A DNA stretch of 64,000 nucleotides from Myxococcales bacterium (GTDB lineage Bacteria > Myxococcota > UBA727 > JABDBI01), in the NCBI GenBank assembly GCA_023898405.1, contig CP060221.1:1317501-1381500 (forward strand), given 5' to 3'. Below are positions 1 to 8,801 of this stretch, one piece after another. The translations under genes and the position numbers were made by a program. The notes under the pieces are model-generated. The model did no database searches, had not been told where the DNA came from, and worked only from the letters and a program-made list of their open reading frames with translations. Numbering within the stretch: the first letter of the stretch is position 1; the number at the start of each line of letters is the position of its first letter.

Positions 1-18
1 CAAATCAGAGTGTTGAGA

Positions 19-1440
19 TCACATAGGGTTATCGTTTTCATGGGTACTTTTGTTTTCCAACCGGGCTAAATCTGCACCCTTTGGTTTTCTGTTAAGAGCG
101 ATAACCATTGGTGCAATATTGTTTTTAAATTCTTTTAGATAAGGTGAGGGAATTCCTGCACTTCTTGCGAAAACTTGCTTGGTAGGATCAACATAGCTAT
201 CATTTTTTTTCATACCAAAATGCAAATGATATCCTAGCGCGAGACCTGTTTTTCCTACATAACCGATCACTTGTCCTTGTTTTATGTGGGCCCCCACATG
301 GACCCCTTTGGCAAGCTTTGTCGCATGCAGGTACTCTGTTTGATAACCATTTTTGTGACGAATTCTTACCCAGTTCCCATTAAAACGTGAATACCCCGCA
401 TTGATCACTGTTCCTCCTGCAACTGCCATGAAAGGAGTTCCTCTGTTGGCCGGATAATCAACCCCATTGTGTGGTTTCATTCTTTTTTGCACGGGGTGAA
501 ACCTCATACCAAATTTCGATGAGATGCTTGCCAGTTTTAATGGGGCCTTCAAAAAAGCATTGCGCAAAGAACGTCCATTGTCATCAAAAAAACCAGACAC
601 CCTGCCATCCGATGATTCAAAATAGAAAGCTCGTAGTGCTTGTTTTTTGCTGATATACTCAGCGGCAAGTATCCTGCCAAACCCAACGAAGCGTCCGCCC
701 GACACATGCTTTTCTACCACCATTTGATAACTATCTCCCGCGCGGGCTTCCCTGGAGAAATCTATCTGCCAAGCAAAAATGTCAGAAAAATTATTTACCA
801 ACAGAGCATCGCCATTATTGTTAAGAATTGAGCCATAGACGCTGTTTTCAATGACCCCACTAAACAGCCCATGCTCTTTAAACATTTCTGGTTCCTGTTT
901 GGCGAGCTCAACCGATTCTCCTTCTTTTAAACTCGCTTTAACACTAAAAGCTACTCCGCTTTCATGACGTGCGTACAGCTCGAGCCCCCGCACAAAAAGT
1001 TGATCGGAATCACTAATCCTAAAATGATCCAAGAAAACCTTTTCTGGGGCACTTTCTATTACGATAACGGTCCCAACAGGAAGTTGGCGCAGATTAATTT
1101 TTTTTGAAAGCGAGTTAACAAAAATCTCCGCTTCTTTTGAGGGAACCCTCAACCTTCTCAAGGAGCCATAGAGACTTTCTCCCGCTCTCACTTCGTCATA
1201 GATTTTAGAACTTATGAAATGTGGCTCTTCAAAAATTCCAAAATTTTCCCCTTCATAACCAGATTCTGCGTCCCCAATAAAAGAGCTTACCGGAGTGTCG
1301 ACTGTTTTTTTCACCTGCCAAAACGCGAGCCCGACCATTCCCGCAGAACACAGAAAAAGAAGATACACCCCTAAGCGCAAACCTTTTTTTTTACGGGTAT
1401 GAAACTGTGGCCGCAACCGATCGGCAGTAGTGAATACCAT
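19..1440 (-). CDS. M23 family murein endopeptidase, membrane-anchored
   Basis: This is a likely peptidoglycan DD-endopeptidase acting in the periplasm. A basic N-terminus is followed by one membrane segment at about residues 22-42. The middle (about 75-290) looks like the OapA/LysM-like and linker region of MepM-type enzymes. The C-terminal lysostaphin-type domain (about 305-415) shows the zinc-site motifs HNGVD and HLHFG and the GMRFHP strand typical of M23. I chose the ATG at 1440 because an AAGG ribosome site lies 9 nt upstream; a TTG three codons earlier would abut that site. It is transcribed away from rpmH, so the 180-bp gap between them carries divergent promoters. The family call is firm. 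The exact bond cleaved is inferred. Confidence 0.9.
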   Translation of the reverse strand: MVFTTADRLRPQFHTRKKKGLRLGVYLLFLCSAGMVGLAFWQVKKTVDTPVSSFIGDAESGYEGENFGIFEEPHFISSKIYDEVRAGESLYGSLRRLRVPSKEAEIFVNSLSKKINLRQLPVGTVIVIESAPEKVFLDHFRISDSDQLFVRGLELYARHESGVAFSVKASLKEGESVELAKQEPEMFKEHGLFSGVIENSVYGSILNNNGDALLVNNFSDIFAWQIDFSREARAGDSYQMVVEKHVSGGRFVGFGRILAAEYISKKQALRAFYFESSDGRVSGFFDDNGRSLRNAFLKAPLKLASISSKFGMRFHPVQKRMKPHNGVDYPANRGTPFMAVAGGTVINAGYSRFNGNWVRIRHKNGYQTEYLHATKLAKGVHVGAHIKQGQVIGYVGKTGLALGYHLHFGMKKNDSYVDPTKQVFARSAGIPSPYLKEFKNNIAPMVIALNRKPKGADLARLENKSTHENDNPM

Positions 1441-1563
1441 AAATACCAACCTTTTCGTTTTTAATATTATCTAATATTCAAATGTTATCTGTTTTGTTAA
1501 AATGATACTATTTCATATTAATGTATTTTTCTTAACTGTTCAAACATCACATCTGCTGCTCTC

Positions 1564-1569
1564 TTGACA
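1564..1569 (+). promoter_or_regulatory. possible -35 box upstream of rpmH
   Basis: A perfect TTGACA hexamer lies 52 bases before the rpmH start codon. No good -10 hexamer sits at 16-18 bases from it, so this is only a weak promoter call. Confidence 0.3.
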
Positions 1570-1621
1570 GTTTTGATGTAAGACATAAGCCTTCTAACAG
1601 TATTTGGGGAGTAAATAAACT

Positions 1622-1771
1622 ATGAAACGCACTTTTCAACCTGGAAAATTAAAACGACTCCGTGTGCACGGATTTTTGAGTCGCATGGCCACAAAAGATG
1701 GTCGTAAAGTAATTAATCGCAGAAGAGCTAAAGGACGCAAAGTTCTTGCTCCTATCGCTTATCAAAAATAA
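1622..1771 (+). CDS. rpmH: 50S ribosomal protein L34
   Basis: This 49-residue, very basic protein begins [14 protein letters not shown] and contains the family core [15 protein letters not shown] and the NRRRAKGR motif, so it is L34 of the large ribosomal subunit. A GGGGAG ribosome site precedes the ATG. As in most bacteria it is directly upstream of rnpA (30 bp apart) and close to the origin. The C-terminal [11 protein letters not shown] is slightly longer than the 44-46-residue form of enterobacteria. Confidence 0.97.
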   Translation: MKRTFQPGKLKRLRVHGFLSRMATKDGRKVINRRRAKGRKVLAPIAYQK

Positions 1772-1801
1772 GCTGTTCATCGCATACTGGGTAGCACCAA
1801 A

Positions 1802-2197
1802 ATGGATACGTCGTTAACGCTTGCTAAAGAAAAACGCATTCGTAAACGGCGTGACTTTTTGCGTATCCAAAACAGGGGAAACAGAATTTTTGGACGCTTT
1901 ACGGTTATCGTTTTTCTTCCGCTTTTTTCATCCAAACAAGGAAAACTAGGAATCACTGTTCCCAAAAAAGTTGGCCCCTCTCACGTTCGCAACAAAATTA
2001 AACGTCGCATTCGTCACATATTTCGTCATCATCAAGAATTATTTCTAAAACAATCTGTCGTGATCATTGCACGCAACTCTTCCAGTGTTGTCTCATTTGC
2101 TGAACTCGAAACAGATCTTTTGAGCACATGGGCCCGCGCAACACCAGAAAAGAATTATCGCTTTTTTAGAGCGAGCTCGCCCAAAAAAGCAGCCTAA
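1802..2197 (+). CDS. rnpA: ribonuclease P protein component
   Basis: This is the protein subunit of RNase P, which binds the catalytic RNA and helps mature tRNA 5' ends. The 131-residue basic protein has the N-terminal KRIRKRRDFLRIQNRG segment and the diagnostic RNKIKRRIR helix (RNxxKRxxR) at about residues 69-77. Its length is normal. It follows rpmH as expected. The stop codon overlaps the AAGGAGG ribosome site of gatB, so rnpA and gatB are probably co-transcribed and coupled. The usual downstream yidD-yidC genes are absent here. Confidence 0.95.
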   Translation: MDTSLTLAKEKRIRKRRDFLRIQNRGNRIFGRFTVIVFLPLFSSKQGKLGITVPKKVGPSHVRNKIKRRIRHIFRHHQELFLKQSVVIIARNSSSVVSFAELETDLLSTWARATPEKNYRFFRASSPKKAA

Positions 2198-2206
2198 GGA
2201 GGCTTT

Positions 2207-3673
2207 GTGAATTTTCCTTTTGAAGCTTATGAAATTGTTATTGGATTTGAGTGCCATGTGCAGCTTAATACAAAATCAAAATTGTTTTCTAAGGGTGCCA
2301 ACGTGTTTGGTGCATCACCCAACTCTTTGCTTGATATTGTCGACGCAGGATTGCCGGGAGTTCTCCCCGTTATCAACAAATCTGCCGTAAATGATGCAGT
2401 AAAGCTGGGCGCCGCTCTGTCCTGCTGCATCAGAAAAGAAAGTGTTTTCTCTCGAAAGCATTATTTCTATCCAGATTTACCTAAAGGGTATCAGATCAGT
2501 CAATTTGATAAACCAATCTGTGAAAATGGTGTGCTGCATTTTATGGTTGACGGCCAACCAAAAAGCGTACGGATTCAAAGAATACATATTGAGGAAGATG
2601 CAGGGAAAAATACTCACGCTGAGGGTATGAATGCAAGTTTTGTCGATTACAACCGCGCAGGAACCCCTCTTTTAGAGGTTGTAAGTGAGCCAGATCTGCG
2701 ATCGGCCAAGGATGCCATGGAGGCATTCAAGGCGCTAAGGCAAATGGTTACATTTCTCAACATATGCGATGGCAACATGCAGGAAGGATCGCTTAGGGCA
2801 GATATCAACGTCTCGGTAAGAAAAAAGGGGGAGATCAAACTTGGAACAAGAACAGAAACTAAAAACCTAAACTCATTTAAATTTTTAGGACAAGCTATTG
2901 CTTTCGAAGCACGTCGACAAATAATCGAAATTGAGTCGGGAAGAAAAATAAACCAAGAGACCAGGTTGTGGGATCCAGCACTAAAAGAGTCTCGCTCTAT
3001 GCGCTCAAAAGAAGAAGCCCATGACTACCGTTACTTCCCTGATCCCGACCTGCCTCCCTTGTTTGTCGATGAAAACACTGTTCAAAATATAGCCAAAAAC
3101 ATTCCAGAGCTCCCTCTCACAAAACTGCAGAGATATCAAAAAGATTATGGCCTAAGTTTTTATGATGCAGAAATATTAACAAGCGAAAAAGCATTGTCTG
3201 ATTTTTTTGAATCAGCAATTTCGCTTCACAACAACCCTAAAAGCATTGCCAATTGGATAATAAACGAGGTCCTCAGGAGCACCAAAGAAACCCAAGACGT
3301 TGAGGGTGAGGTAAGCGAATTTAAAACCTCTATTTCTCCTCGATCTATTGGTGAGCTTGTTAAAATGGTCGACGATAAAATTATTTCTAACACCATTGCG
3401 AAAAAAGTATTTTCAATTCTTGCCCAAGATACAAGCAAATCTCCCCCCCAGATCGTTGAAGAAAACAACTGGCAAGTGGTGTTGGATGATCGCGAGATTG
3501 AAAGCTTTGTTCTAAGGGTACTCAAAGAAAACCCGGTTGAAGTCGATAAATTTAGAGCAGGTAAAACCAAAATTTTAGGTTTTCTGATGGGACAAACAAT
3601 GAAGCTTGCCAAAGGAAAAATCGCTCCAGATAAAGCTCAACAGCTTATGTTGCAACATCTGAACAAAAAATAA
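2207..3673 (+). CDS. gatB: Asp-tRNA(Asn)/Glu-tRNA(Gln) amidotransferase subunit B
   Basis: GatB is the kinase and tRNA-binding subunit of the GatCAB complex, which converts misacylated Glu-tRNA(Gln) or Asp-tRNA(Asn) to the correct aminoacyl-tRNA. The 488-residue protein has the YEIVIGFECHVQL start, the PDLPKGYQISQ motif, the LLEVVSEPD and EGSLRADINVS motifs of the GatB catalytic cradle, and a C-terminal GatB/YqeY tail ending in a helical AKGKIAPDKAQQLM segment. The start is GTG with a strong AAGGAGG (2196-2202) four bases upstream. gatA and gatC are not in the window. Its position directly behind rnpA is unusual. Confidence 0.96.
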   Translation: MNFPFEAYEIVIGFECHVQLNTKSKLFSKGANVFGASPNSLLDIVDAGLPGVLPVINKSAVNDAVKLGAALSCCIRKESVFSRKHYFYPDLPKGYQISQFDKPICENGVLHFMVDGQPKSVRIQRIHIEEDAGKNTHAEGMNASFVDYNRAGTPLLEVVSEPDLRSAKDAMEAFKALRQMVTFLNICDGNMQEGSLRADINVSVRKKGEIKLGTRTETKNLNSFKFLGQAIAFEARRQIIEIESGRKINQETRLWDPALKESRSMRSKEEAHDYRYFPDPDLPPLFVDENTVQNIAKNIPELPLTKLQRYQKDYGLSFYDAEILTSEKALSDFFESAISLHNNPKSIANWIINEVLRSTKETQDVEGEVSEFKTSISPRSIGELVKMVDDKIISNTIAKKVFSILAQDTSKSPPQIVEENNWQVVLDDREIESFVLRVLKENPVEVDKFRAGKTKILGFLMGQTMKLAKGKIAPDKAQQLMLQHLNKK

Positions 3674-3692
3674 TTATTGGGGTTGGCGACGA

Positions 3693-3721
3693 ACAAAAAA
3701 CATGCAGAATATCTGCATGTT
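3693..3721 (-). terminator. hairpin terminator facing parB transcription
   Basis: A perfect 10-bp stem (3699-3708 with 3712-3721, 3-base loop) is followed on the minus strand by a run of six T. It would stop leftward transcripts from parB before they enter gatB antisense. On the plus strand there is no T tail, so it serves one direction. Confidence 0.65.
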
Positions 3722-3884
3722 GGCTAATCATGTGAAACACCCTAAATGCTTTTAAATATGTCTTTTATGGCAAGTAAAGAGTACAGCGCCCCGACCGGCC
3801 TAAAAGTGTGATCAAACACATCCAACAGATCAAGCTTTGTTTAACCTGCTTTTCGGCACGAATAATTTGTTTGCGTGGGGAAAA

Positions 3885-4745
3885 TTATATTTCTATTTTA
3901 AAGCGTTCTAAAATATTGTTTAGCTCGCTTACCGTCTGAAAATTGATTGCCAACACATAATTGCCGCCGCTTTCTTTTTTCAACAGCACTCTCAGGCCGA
4001 ACTCATACTCAAATTTTTTTTGTATCTCTCTGGTGAGAGCATCTATACCATCCGATGCGCCGAGCAGATTTTTGGGTGATTCACTTAATTTTATCCCACT
4101 TTTTAATGATCTAATTAAGGACTCCACTCTCCGCACGCTTAAACCTTCCCTTATTATCTTTTTTGCGGTCATCAACATCAAATCTTTGTCATCCAAAGAT
4201 AAAAGCGCTCTTGCGTGCCCCATAGAGATCTCACAGGCGCCCAACATATTTTGTATTTCTTTAGGTAGCCGCAAAAGCCTCAAAGTGTTTGCGATGGTAG
4301 CCCTATCCTTTCCGACACGCTCAGCTATCTGCTCCTGGCTCATCCCAAGCATATCAACAAGCCGCCTGTAGGCGTTGGCTTCTTCTATAGGGCTTAAGTC
4401 TTCTCGTTGAATGTTTTCTACAAGCGCCACAGCATATGCTTCTTCATTGATCAAATTGCTAACTATACAAGGAATTTTCTTTTTTAGAGCAAGTTTTGAG
4501 GCGCGCCACCTGCGTTCACCTGCAATGATTTCGTATAAGCCACTGCCAGATTTTCTTACCAATATTGGCTGCAAAACGCCATACTGCTTTATACTAAGCG
4601 CTAATTCTTGCAGCTTTAAATCATCAAAGATTTCTCTAGGTTGACCCTTTGAGGGTTTAAGTGTGGCTGTTTCAAGCAAAACCACTTTATAGCTCTTATG
4701 CGAATTCTTAATTTGCGTTTTTTGCGCCCGATCACCAACAGCCAT
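3885..4745 (-). CDS. parB: chromosome partitioning protein ParB
   Basis: ParB is the CTP-dependent DNA clamp that loads at parS and organises the origin region. The 286-residue protein has an N-terminal ParB/Srx domain with the QPREIFDD start, GVLQPILVR and the CTP-binding motif GERRWRA. A KorB-type helix-turn-helix follows (MSQEQIAERVGKDRATIAN, about residues 130-150), then a C-terminal dimerisation part. It lies 112 bp downstream of rsmG on the same strand, with a parS site in the gap. The usual rsmG-parA-parB order is broken because no ParA ATPase is encoded here or anywhere else in the window. Identity is firm. Confidence 0.96.
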   Translation of the reverse strand: MAVGDRAQKTQIKNSHKSYKVVLLETATLKPSKGQPREIFDDLKLQELALSIKQYGVLQPILVRKSGSGLYEIIAGERRWRASKLALKKKIPCIVSNLINEEAYAVALVENIQREDLSPIEEANAYRRLVDMLGMSQEQIAERVGKDRATIANTLRLLRLPKEIQNMLGACEISMGHARALLSLDDKDLMLMTAKKIIREGLSVRRVESLIRSLKSGIKLSESPKNLLGASDGIDALTREIQKKFEYEFGLRVLLKKESGGNYVLAINFQTVSELNNILERFKIEI

Positions 4746-4837
4746 ACAAACACCTGGGTAACAAATAATATCGCTTCATTACGCGACATATTAACAATAG
4801 ACTTGATACAAAAAAGAGCTTTTACAGCCTTAAGATT

Positions 4838-4851
4838 GTTCCACGTGGAAC
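4838..4851. promoter_or_regulatory. parS centromere site
   Basis: GTTCCACGTGGAAC is a perfect 14-bp palindrome. It equals the parS core known from myxobacteria and differs from the Bacillus-type TTTCACGTGAAA core at one base pair per arm. It sits just upstream of parB and close to the origin, where such sites cluster. Because it is in the rsmG-parB gap, ParB binding could also affect parB expression; that part is inference. Confidence 0.9.
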
Positions 4852-4857
4852 CTTAAC

Positions 4858-5499
4858 CTAAAGTCTTTGAAAAATCACTATGCTGCGCTCTTTTCCGTTC
4901 CCAAGCTCATAAGGAAATTCTTCGCAAAACATTAGACCGATTTTTTCGGCTTGAATTTTATATTCAACAACCGTTTTTGGTGTTGCCCATAAAGCCATTG
5001 TGCCAGACGCTTTAAGAGAATTTTTGAGATAGAACATATTGTTGGGTGAAAATGCTGCTTTTGAAACAATATACGGAAGATGGTGTAAATTCTCTATTCG
5101 CTCATTGATTATATTCACATTAGATAAATTAAGTTCCGATTTCGCAACCCTAAGAAAGGAACATTTTTTCCGATCAGCTTCTATTAAATTAAATTTCACA
5201 TCTGAGTTAACTAGCGCCATCGGAATACCAGGCAAACCTCCTCCAGAACCAGCATCAAAGATTTCACCAGAAAACCTTAAGAAAGTTCCTCCCACAACAG
5301 AATCCACAACAGCATTTTCTATGCCTGCTCTTGAGAGTTTAGAAGATATAATATTATGGGTCCTACTCCAAGCCTCGACTAAATCACAATATTTAACCAT
5401 TGCTTTCTCAATAAAGCTCAACTTAACAAAATCATGTTGAGCGTTTTTTTTATATCTTATAAACAAAAATTTAAGTTTTTTTTCTATATTAAATTCCAC
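4858..5499 (-). CDS. rsmG: 16S rRNA (guanine(527)-N(7))-methyltransferase
   Basis: RsmG (GidB) methylates G527 of 16S rRNA using S-adenosylmethionine. The Rossmann motif I is visible as DAGSGGGLPGIPMALV, followed by LIEADRKKCSFLR (motif II) and the family's C-terminal KERSIVIF. The open frame runs further upstream into the origin, but I chose GTG at 5499. It has an AGGA site just upstream and gives 213 residues, the usual length; the longer version would include DnaA boxes. Its divergence from dnaN across the origin is the classical layout. Confidence 0.92.
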   Translation of the reverse strand: MEFNIEKKLKFLFIRYKKNAQHDFVKLSFIEKAMVKYCDLVEAWSRTHNIISSKLSRAGIENAVVDSVVGGTFLRFSGEIFDAGSGGGLPGIPMALVNSDVKFNLIEADRKKCSFLRVAKSELNLSNVNIINERIENLHHLPYIVSKAAFSPNNMFYLKNSLKASGTMALWATPKTVVEYKIQAEKIGLMFCEEFPYELGNGKERSIVIFQRL

Positions 5500-6130
5500 A
5501 GTATCCTGCCCAACAAAACCTCTAAATTCTAACCTGAATCTGAGGCGACAACTCATAATAAAAAAAATAAAAATTCTGTAAAGACAGTTGTTTTCCACAG
5601 GAAACAATTTCCCCCTTCTTGCCCTGTGGGGTTTTGACTAAACATGAATACAAACACGTGAAAAAAAGCAAACTATTTAACCGTACCGCCTGTGGAAAAT
5701 ATGTTCAAACAAGTTCTGTGCCCGTTTTTCGCGGGGGACTTTTCAACAGCTTAACCACACCTCTTTGGTAAAATTAAATATACGCCCCCTTTCCCGCCCC
5801 CTGCTTCCCACAGTCTCCTGTGGGAAATGTTTCTTTTTGTTGCGCTTAACCAACATCTGCAAATACCTCACATTATCCCCACATAATACCCCACAGGATT
5901 TCCAGTGTTTTACGGGAGAGATAACAAAGAAAAACCTAATCAAGAAAATAATTTCCACATTTCCAACATCATTAATAAGAACAATAATTAAATTTATAAA
6001 ATTTCTTTAACCTTCTGGAAAACTTCAAAGGATTGATTTTTTAAGGATTACAGGTCCGCCTTGATGCTTAGCGCATAACATGTATCAATATGCCTATTCA
6101 AAAATAAGCATAGAGCGAAAGAACTGCCTT
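5500..6130. other. probable chromosomal replication origin (oriC)
   Basis: This gap between divergent rsmG and dnaN holds no convincing gene. It carries many 9-mers close to the DnaA box TTATCCACA, mostly of the form TTTTCCACA or TNCCCACA. They are at 5591-5599, 5691-5699 (reverse), 5751-5759, 5804-5812, 5819-5827 (reverse), 5875-5883, 5887-5895 and 5951-5959, with a looser one at 5625-5633 (reverse). At its dnaN end a very AT-rich stretch (about 5925-6012) could be the unwinding element. dnaA itself is not adjacent. A short open frame inside the region has no family features and is rejected. Confidence 0.85.
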
Positions 6131-6140
6131 CGAGGTGAAT

Positions 6141-7268
6141 ATGGAAATTAAAATTGCGGTAAGTGACCTATCAAAAGCACTGACAATGTTACAAGGGGTT
6201 GTGCAGAGAAAAAATACGATGCCCATTCTTTCGAACGTTTTGATAAACACCAGAGAAAACAATCAGCTCCTTTTGAGCGCCACAGATCTTGATGTGGCTA
6301 TGCAGCTCACCAAAAGGTGCGAGGTATTATCGACGGGAGATTGTACCGTATCAGCGCGTTCTTTGTTGGATATAGTTAAGATGCTCCCCGGGCCAGAGGT
6401 TACTTTAAAAACTCTAGATAACCAACATTTGAGCATTAAAAGCGGGAGAACCACTGCTAGGCTCTTGGCGCTGCCTGCTTCTGAGTTTCCGGTTTTACCT
6501 AAAAGCGAGGGCTTATCTTTTCAGGAGTTGAACTCAGACCTGTTTTTGTCGATGGTTCATAAAACGCTTTTTTCGGCCAGCTCAGATGATAGTAGGTATA
6601 ATTTGACCGGGGTGTATTTTGAGCCGCAAGCAGATTCCAGCAATAGCGTTGTCATGGTTTCGACAGACGGGCACCGCTTAAGCAGAATCAAGGAAAACTT
6701 TGCTGATAGTAATTTTAGTGATTTTCAGCCAATAACGCTTCCTAAAAAAGGGTTGGCCGAACTTGTGAGACTATTGGACGCTTACAGCTGCGAAAATGAA
6801 GCCAGCTTTAAGTTGGGAGTTTCTGAGCAACATGCAATAGTGATGCTCAGGGAAGCCTATTTTTCTATGCGACTTATTGATGGCAAGTTTCCTGATTATC
6901 ATCAAGTTATCCCAAAACTTGCCGATAAAATAATGCGTGCCTCAAGAAATGATTTTTTGCTTGGCTTAAAGCGAGTGTCTGTTCTTGCAAGCGAAAAAAA
7001 TCAAAGCATTAAAATGAAAACAAAAGGCGGAGAGCTTACTGTTTCATGCGTAAATCCAGAGGCCGGTGAAGTAACAGATGATGTTGCTGTTGAATATAAC
7101 GGCCCAGATATCGAGATCGGTTTTAATGCTAAATATATTATTGATGCCTTGTCAGCTATTAGTGACAGCAGCGTTATGGTTAAATTTACTGATCCTTTAT
7201 CCCCAACATTAATTACCGGCATGAACGACGATGGTCATCAGTGTGTCATTATGCCTATGCGTATGTAA
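6141..7268 (+). CDS. dnaN: DNA polymerase III sliding clamp (beta subunit)
   Basis: DnaN is the ring-shaped processivity clamp of the replicative polymerase. The 375-residue protein shows three clamp domains in series, with ALTMLQGVVQRKNTMPILSN and the LLSATDLDVA motif in domain I, VSTDGHRLSRIKENF in domain II, and the C-terminal MPMRM tail (family MPMR/MPVR). I start at ATG 6141, where GAGGTG lies 3-8 bases upstream, rather than the GTG at 6135 that is part of that ribosome site. It is the first gene rightward from oriC. dnaA, recF and gyrB are not next to it. Confidence 0.97.
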   Translation: MEIKIAVSDLSKALTMLQGVVQRKNTMPILSNVLINTRENNQLLLSATDLDVAMQLTKRCEVLSTGDCTVSARSLLDIVKMLPGPEVTLKTLDNQHLSIKSGRTTARLLALPASEFPVLPKSEGLSFQELNSDLFLSMVHKTLFSASSDDSRYNLTGVYFEPQADSSNSVVMVSTDGHRLSRIKENFADSNFSDFQPITLPKKGLAELVRLLDAYSCENEASFKLGVSEQHAIVMLREAYFSMRLIDGKFPDYHQVIPKLADKIMRASRNDFLLGLKRVSVLASEKNQSIKMKTKGGELTVSCVNPEAGEVTDDVAVEYNGPDIEIGFNAKYIIDALSAISDSSVMVKFTDPLSPTLITGMNDDGHQCVIMPMRM

Positions 7269-7286
7269 AAAATAACGAGGAGTATT

Positions 7287-7628
7287 ATGTTTGCCGCAAG
7301 GCCAAAGAAAAGAATTAAGAGAACCAAGCCTAGAAGGAAAAACACCAAGTCTCCCCGAGGAATGCTTTTGTCTCTTTTTTTAATGATGACCGCGTTGGTT
7401 GTGCTTTATTGGGCCAGAGAACGGATCAGTAACACCTTGAGCAACATAGTGACGAATGATCTTGGTAGACAGGATTCGGATGCAAGGAGAAGTTACAAAC
7501 CAGTTGAAGGTGAAGAGGGCCCCTCCGAAGAACCTATTGATACAGGCAGTTTAAACAAGACAGAAGAAAGTCCATATTCTAGAGATGATATGGATTATTT
7601 AGACAAAGTAATAAGAGAAAACAAATAG
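7287..7628 (+). CDS. small single-pass membrane protein, unknown
   Basis: I do not recognise this 113-residue protein. It has a strongly basic N-terminus (about residues 5-24, rich in K and R), one hydrophobic segment (about 26-43, LLSLFLMMTALVVLYW), and an acidic, low-complexity tail likely outside the cytoplasm. A good GAGGAG site precedes the ATG and it lies 18 bp behind dnaN, so it is probably in the same transcript. Basic-TM-acidic layout is common in divisome or envelope accessory proteins, but nothing proves such a role here. Confidence 0.7.
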   Translation: MFAARPKKRIKRTKPRRKNTKSPRGMLLSLFLMMTALVVLYWARERISNTLSNIVTNDLGRQDSDARRSYKPVEGEEGPSEEPIDTGSLNKTEESPYSRDDMDYLDKVIRENK

Positions 7629-7720
7629 ATTGTTCACCATTTGAGTTTTTGAGAAAAAAACGCTGACGGCGACAAAGTTTGTTGGGAGCTCAAACTCTGC
7701 CGATGTACAGTTTTTATTGT

Positions 7721-8698
7721 TTAGAGGCCATGTGTTTCCAAAAAACGCTCAGCGTCTATTGCTGCCATGCAGCCGGAGCCCGCAGCAGTTATTGCTTGAC
7801 GGTAAACGCTGTCTTGGACATCGCCGCACGCAAAAACGCCCGGCACCTCGGTTTTTGATGTTTTATCTCGTGTGATAATGTATCCCTTAGCATCTAACGC
7901 GAGGTATTTACTAAATAAGCCTGTGTTCGGTTTGTGCCCAATGGCGACGAATAACCCTTCAGCTTCAACAAGTGTCGTTTCTTTGGTTACAGCGTCTTGA
8001 ACCTTTAGGGAGCACAAAACCTCTTTCCCGAGAGGGTTTTTTTTCGTTGTAACAAGTTCGACAACATTTTTGTTGAGCGCCCATTTTATTTTTGAGTTGC
8101 TTTGACATCTTTCTACCATGATCTTGCTTGCTCGGAAGTTTTCGCTCCGATGAATAAGAGTAACAGAGCGAGCATAACGAGTGAGAAACAAGGCTTCTTC
8201 CATTGCGCTATCTCCTCCCCCGACAACCGCCACATCGACATCTTTATAAAAAGCGCCGTCACAGGTCGCACACGCGGAGACCCCTGCTCCTTGCGAGATG
8301 AGCTCTTTTTCAAGAGGAATTCCCAGTAAGCGTGCATTGGCGCCGGTAGCAATAATGACTGTGTGAGCAAGGAGTTCCTCGCCATCTTCGGCGATTAGCC
8401 GGTAGGGGCGTTTTGAAAAATCAACCTCAATGATATTTTTTTCAATACATTGTGCGCCGAATCGTTGAGCTTGTTGTTCAAATTTTTCCATGAGCTCAGG
8501 CCCTAACAAGCCCTTCGGGAAACCTGGAAAATTCTCAACTTCGGAAGTCATCATCAGTTGTCCACCAGGAAGATTAGGGGCCGAGCCTTTGAACAGTAAG
8601 GGTTTAAGTGTCGCTCGCGAGGCATAAAGCGCAGCGGTATAGCCTGCGGGCCCAGAGCCAATGATAACTACTTTGTGTACTTTGTTTGTTGAATCCAT
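7721..8698 (-). CDS. trxB: thioredoxin-disulfide reductase
   Basis: This FAD enzyme reduces thioredoxin with NADPH in the cytoplasm. The 325-residue protein has the FAD motif GSGPAGYTAALYASRA at the N-terminus, the redox pair CATC (Cys143 and Cys146) in the sequence SACATCDGAFY, the NADPH motif GGGDSAMEEALFL, and the C-terminal FAD contact GVFACGDV. A GGAG site lies 5 bases before the ATG. It is convergent with the dnaN transcript and divergent from nothing close by. Length and motifs are all standard. Confidence 0.96.
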   Translation of the reverse strand: MDSTNKVHKVVIIGSGPAGYTAALYASRATLKPLLFKGSAPNLPGGQLMMTSEVENFPGFPKGLLGPELMEKFEQQAQRFGAQCIEKNIIEVDFSKRPYRLIAEDGEELLAHTVIIATGANARLLGIPLEKELISQGAGVSACATCDGAFYKDVDVAVVGGGDSAMEEALFLTRYARSVTLIHRSENFRASKIMVERCQSNSKIKWALNKNVVELVTTKKNPLGKEVLCSLKVQDAVTKETTLVEAEGLFVAIGHKPNTGLFSKYLALDAKGYIITRDKTSKTEVPGVFACGDVQDSVYRQAITAAGSGCMAAIDAERFLETHGL

Positions 8699-8801
8699 TG
8701 CTGCTCCAATAAAATTAGCTTCTTTATGTTGAAGATAAATAACCGATTAAACCTACGAGCTCAAGCTGTTGAGCTCACAGATTGCCTAGAAAAATGCGAA
8801 C

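Noticed and set aside
3226..3612. 128-residue open frame antisense to gatB
   Set aside because: It lies wholly within gatB, has low-complexity Ser/Thr/Leu content and no ribosome site or family motif.
5765..6010. 81-residue open frame in the origin gap
   Set aside because: It covers the DnaA-box cluster, has no ribosome site and no protein-like pattern.
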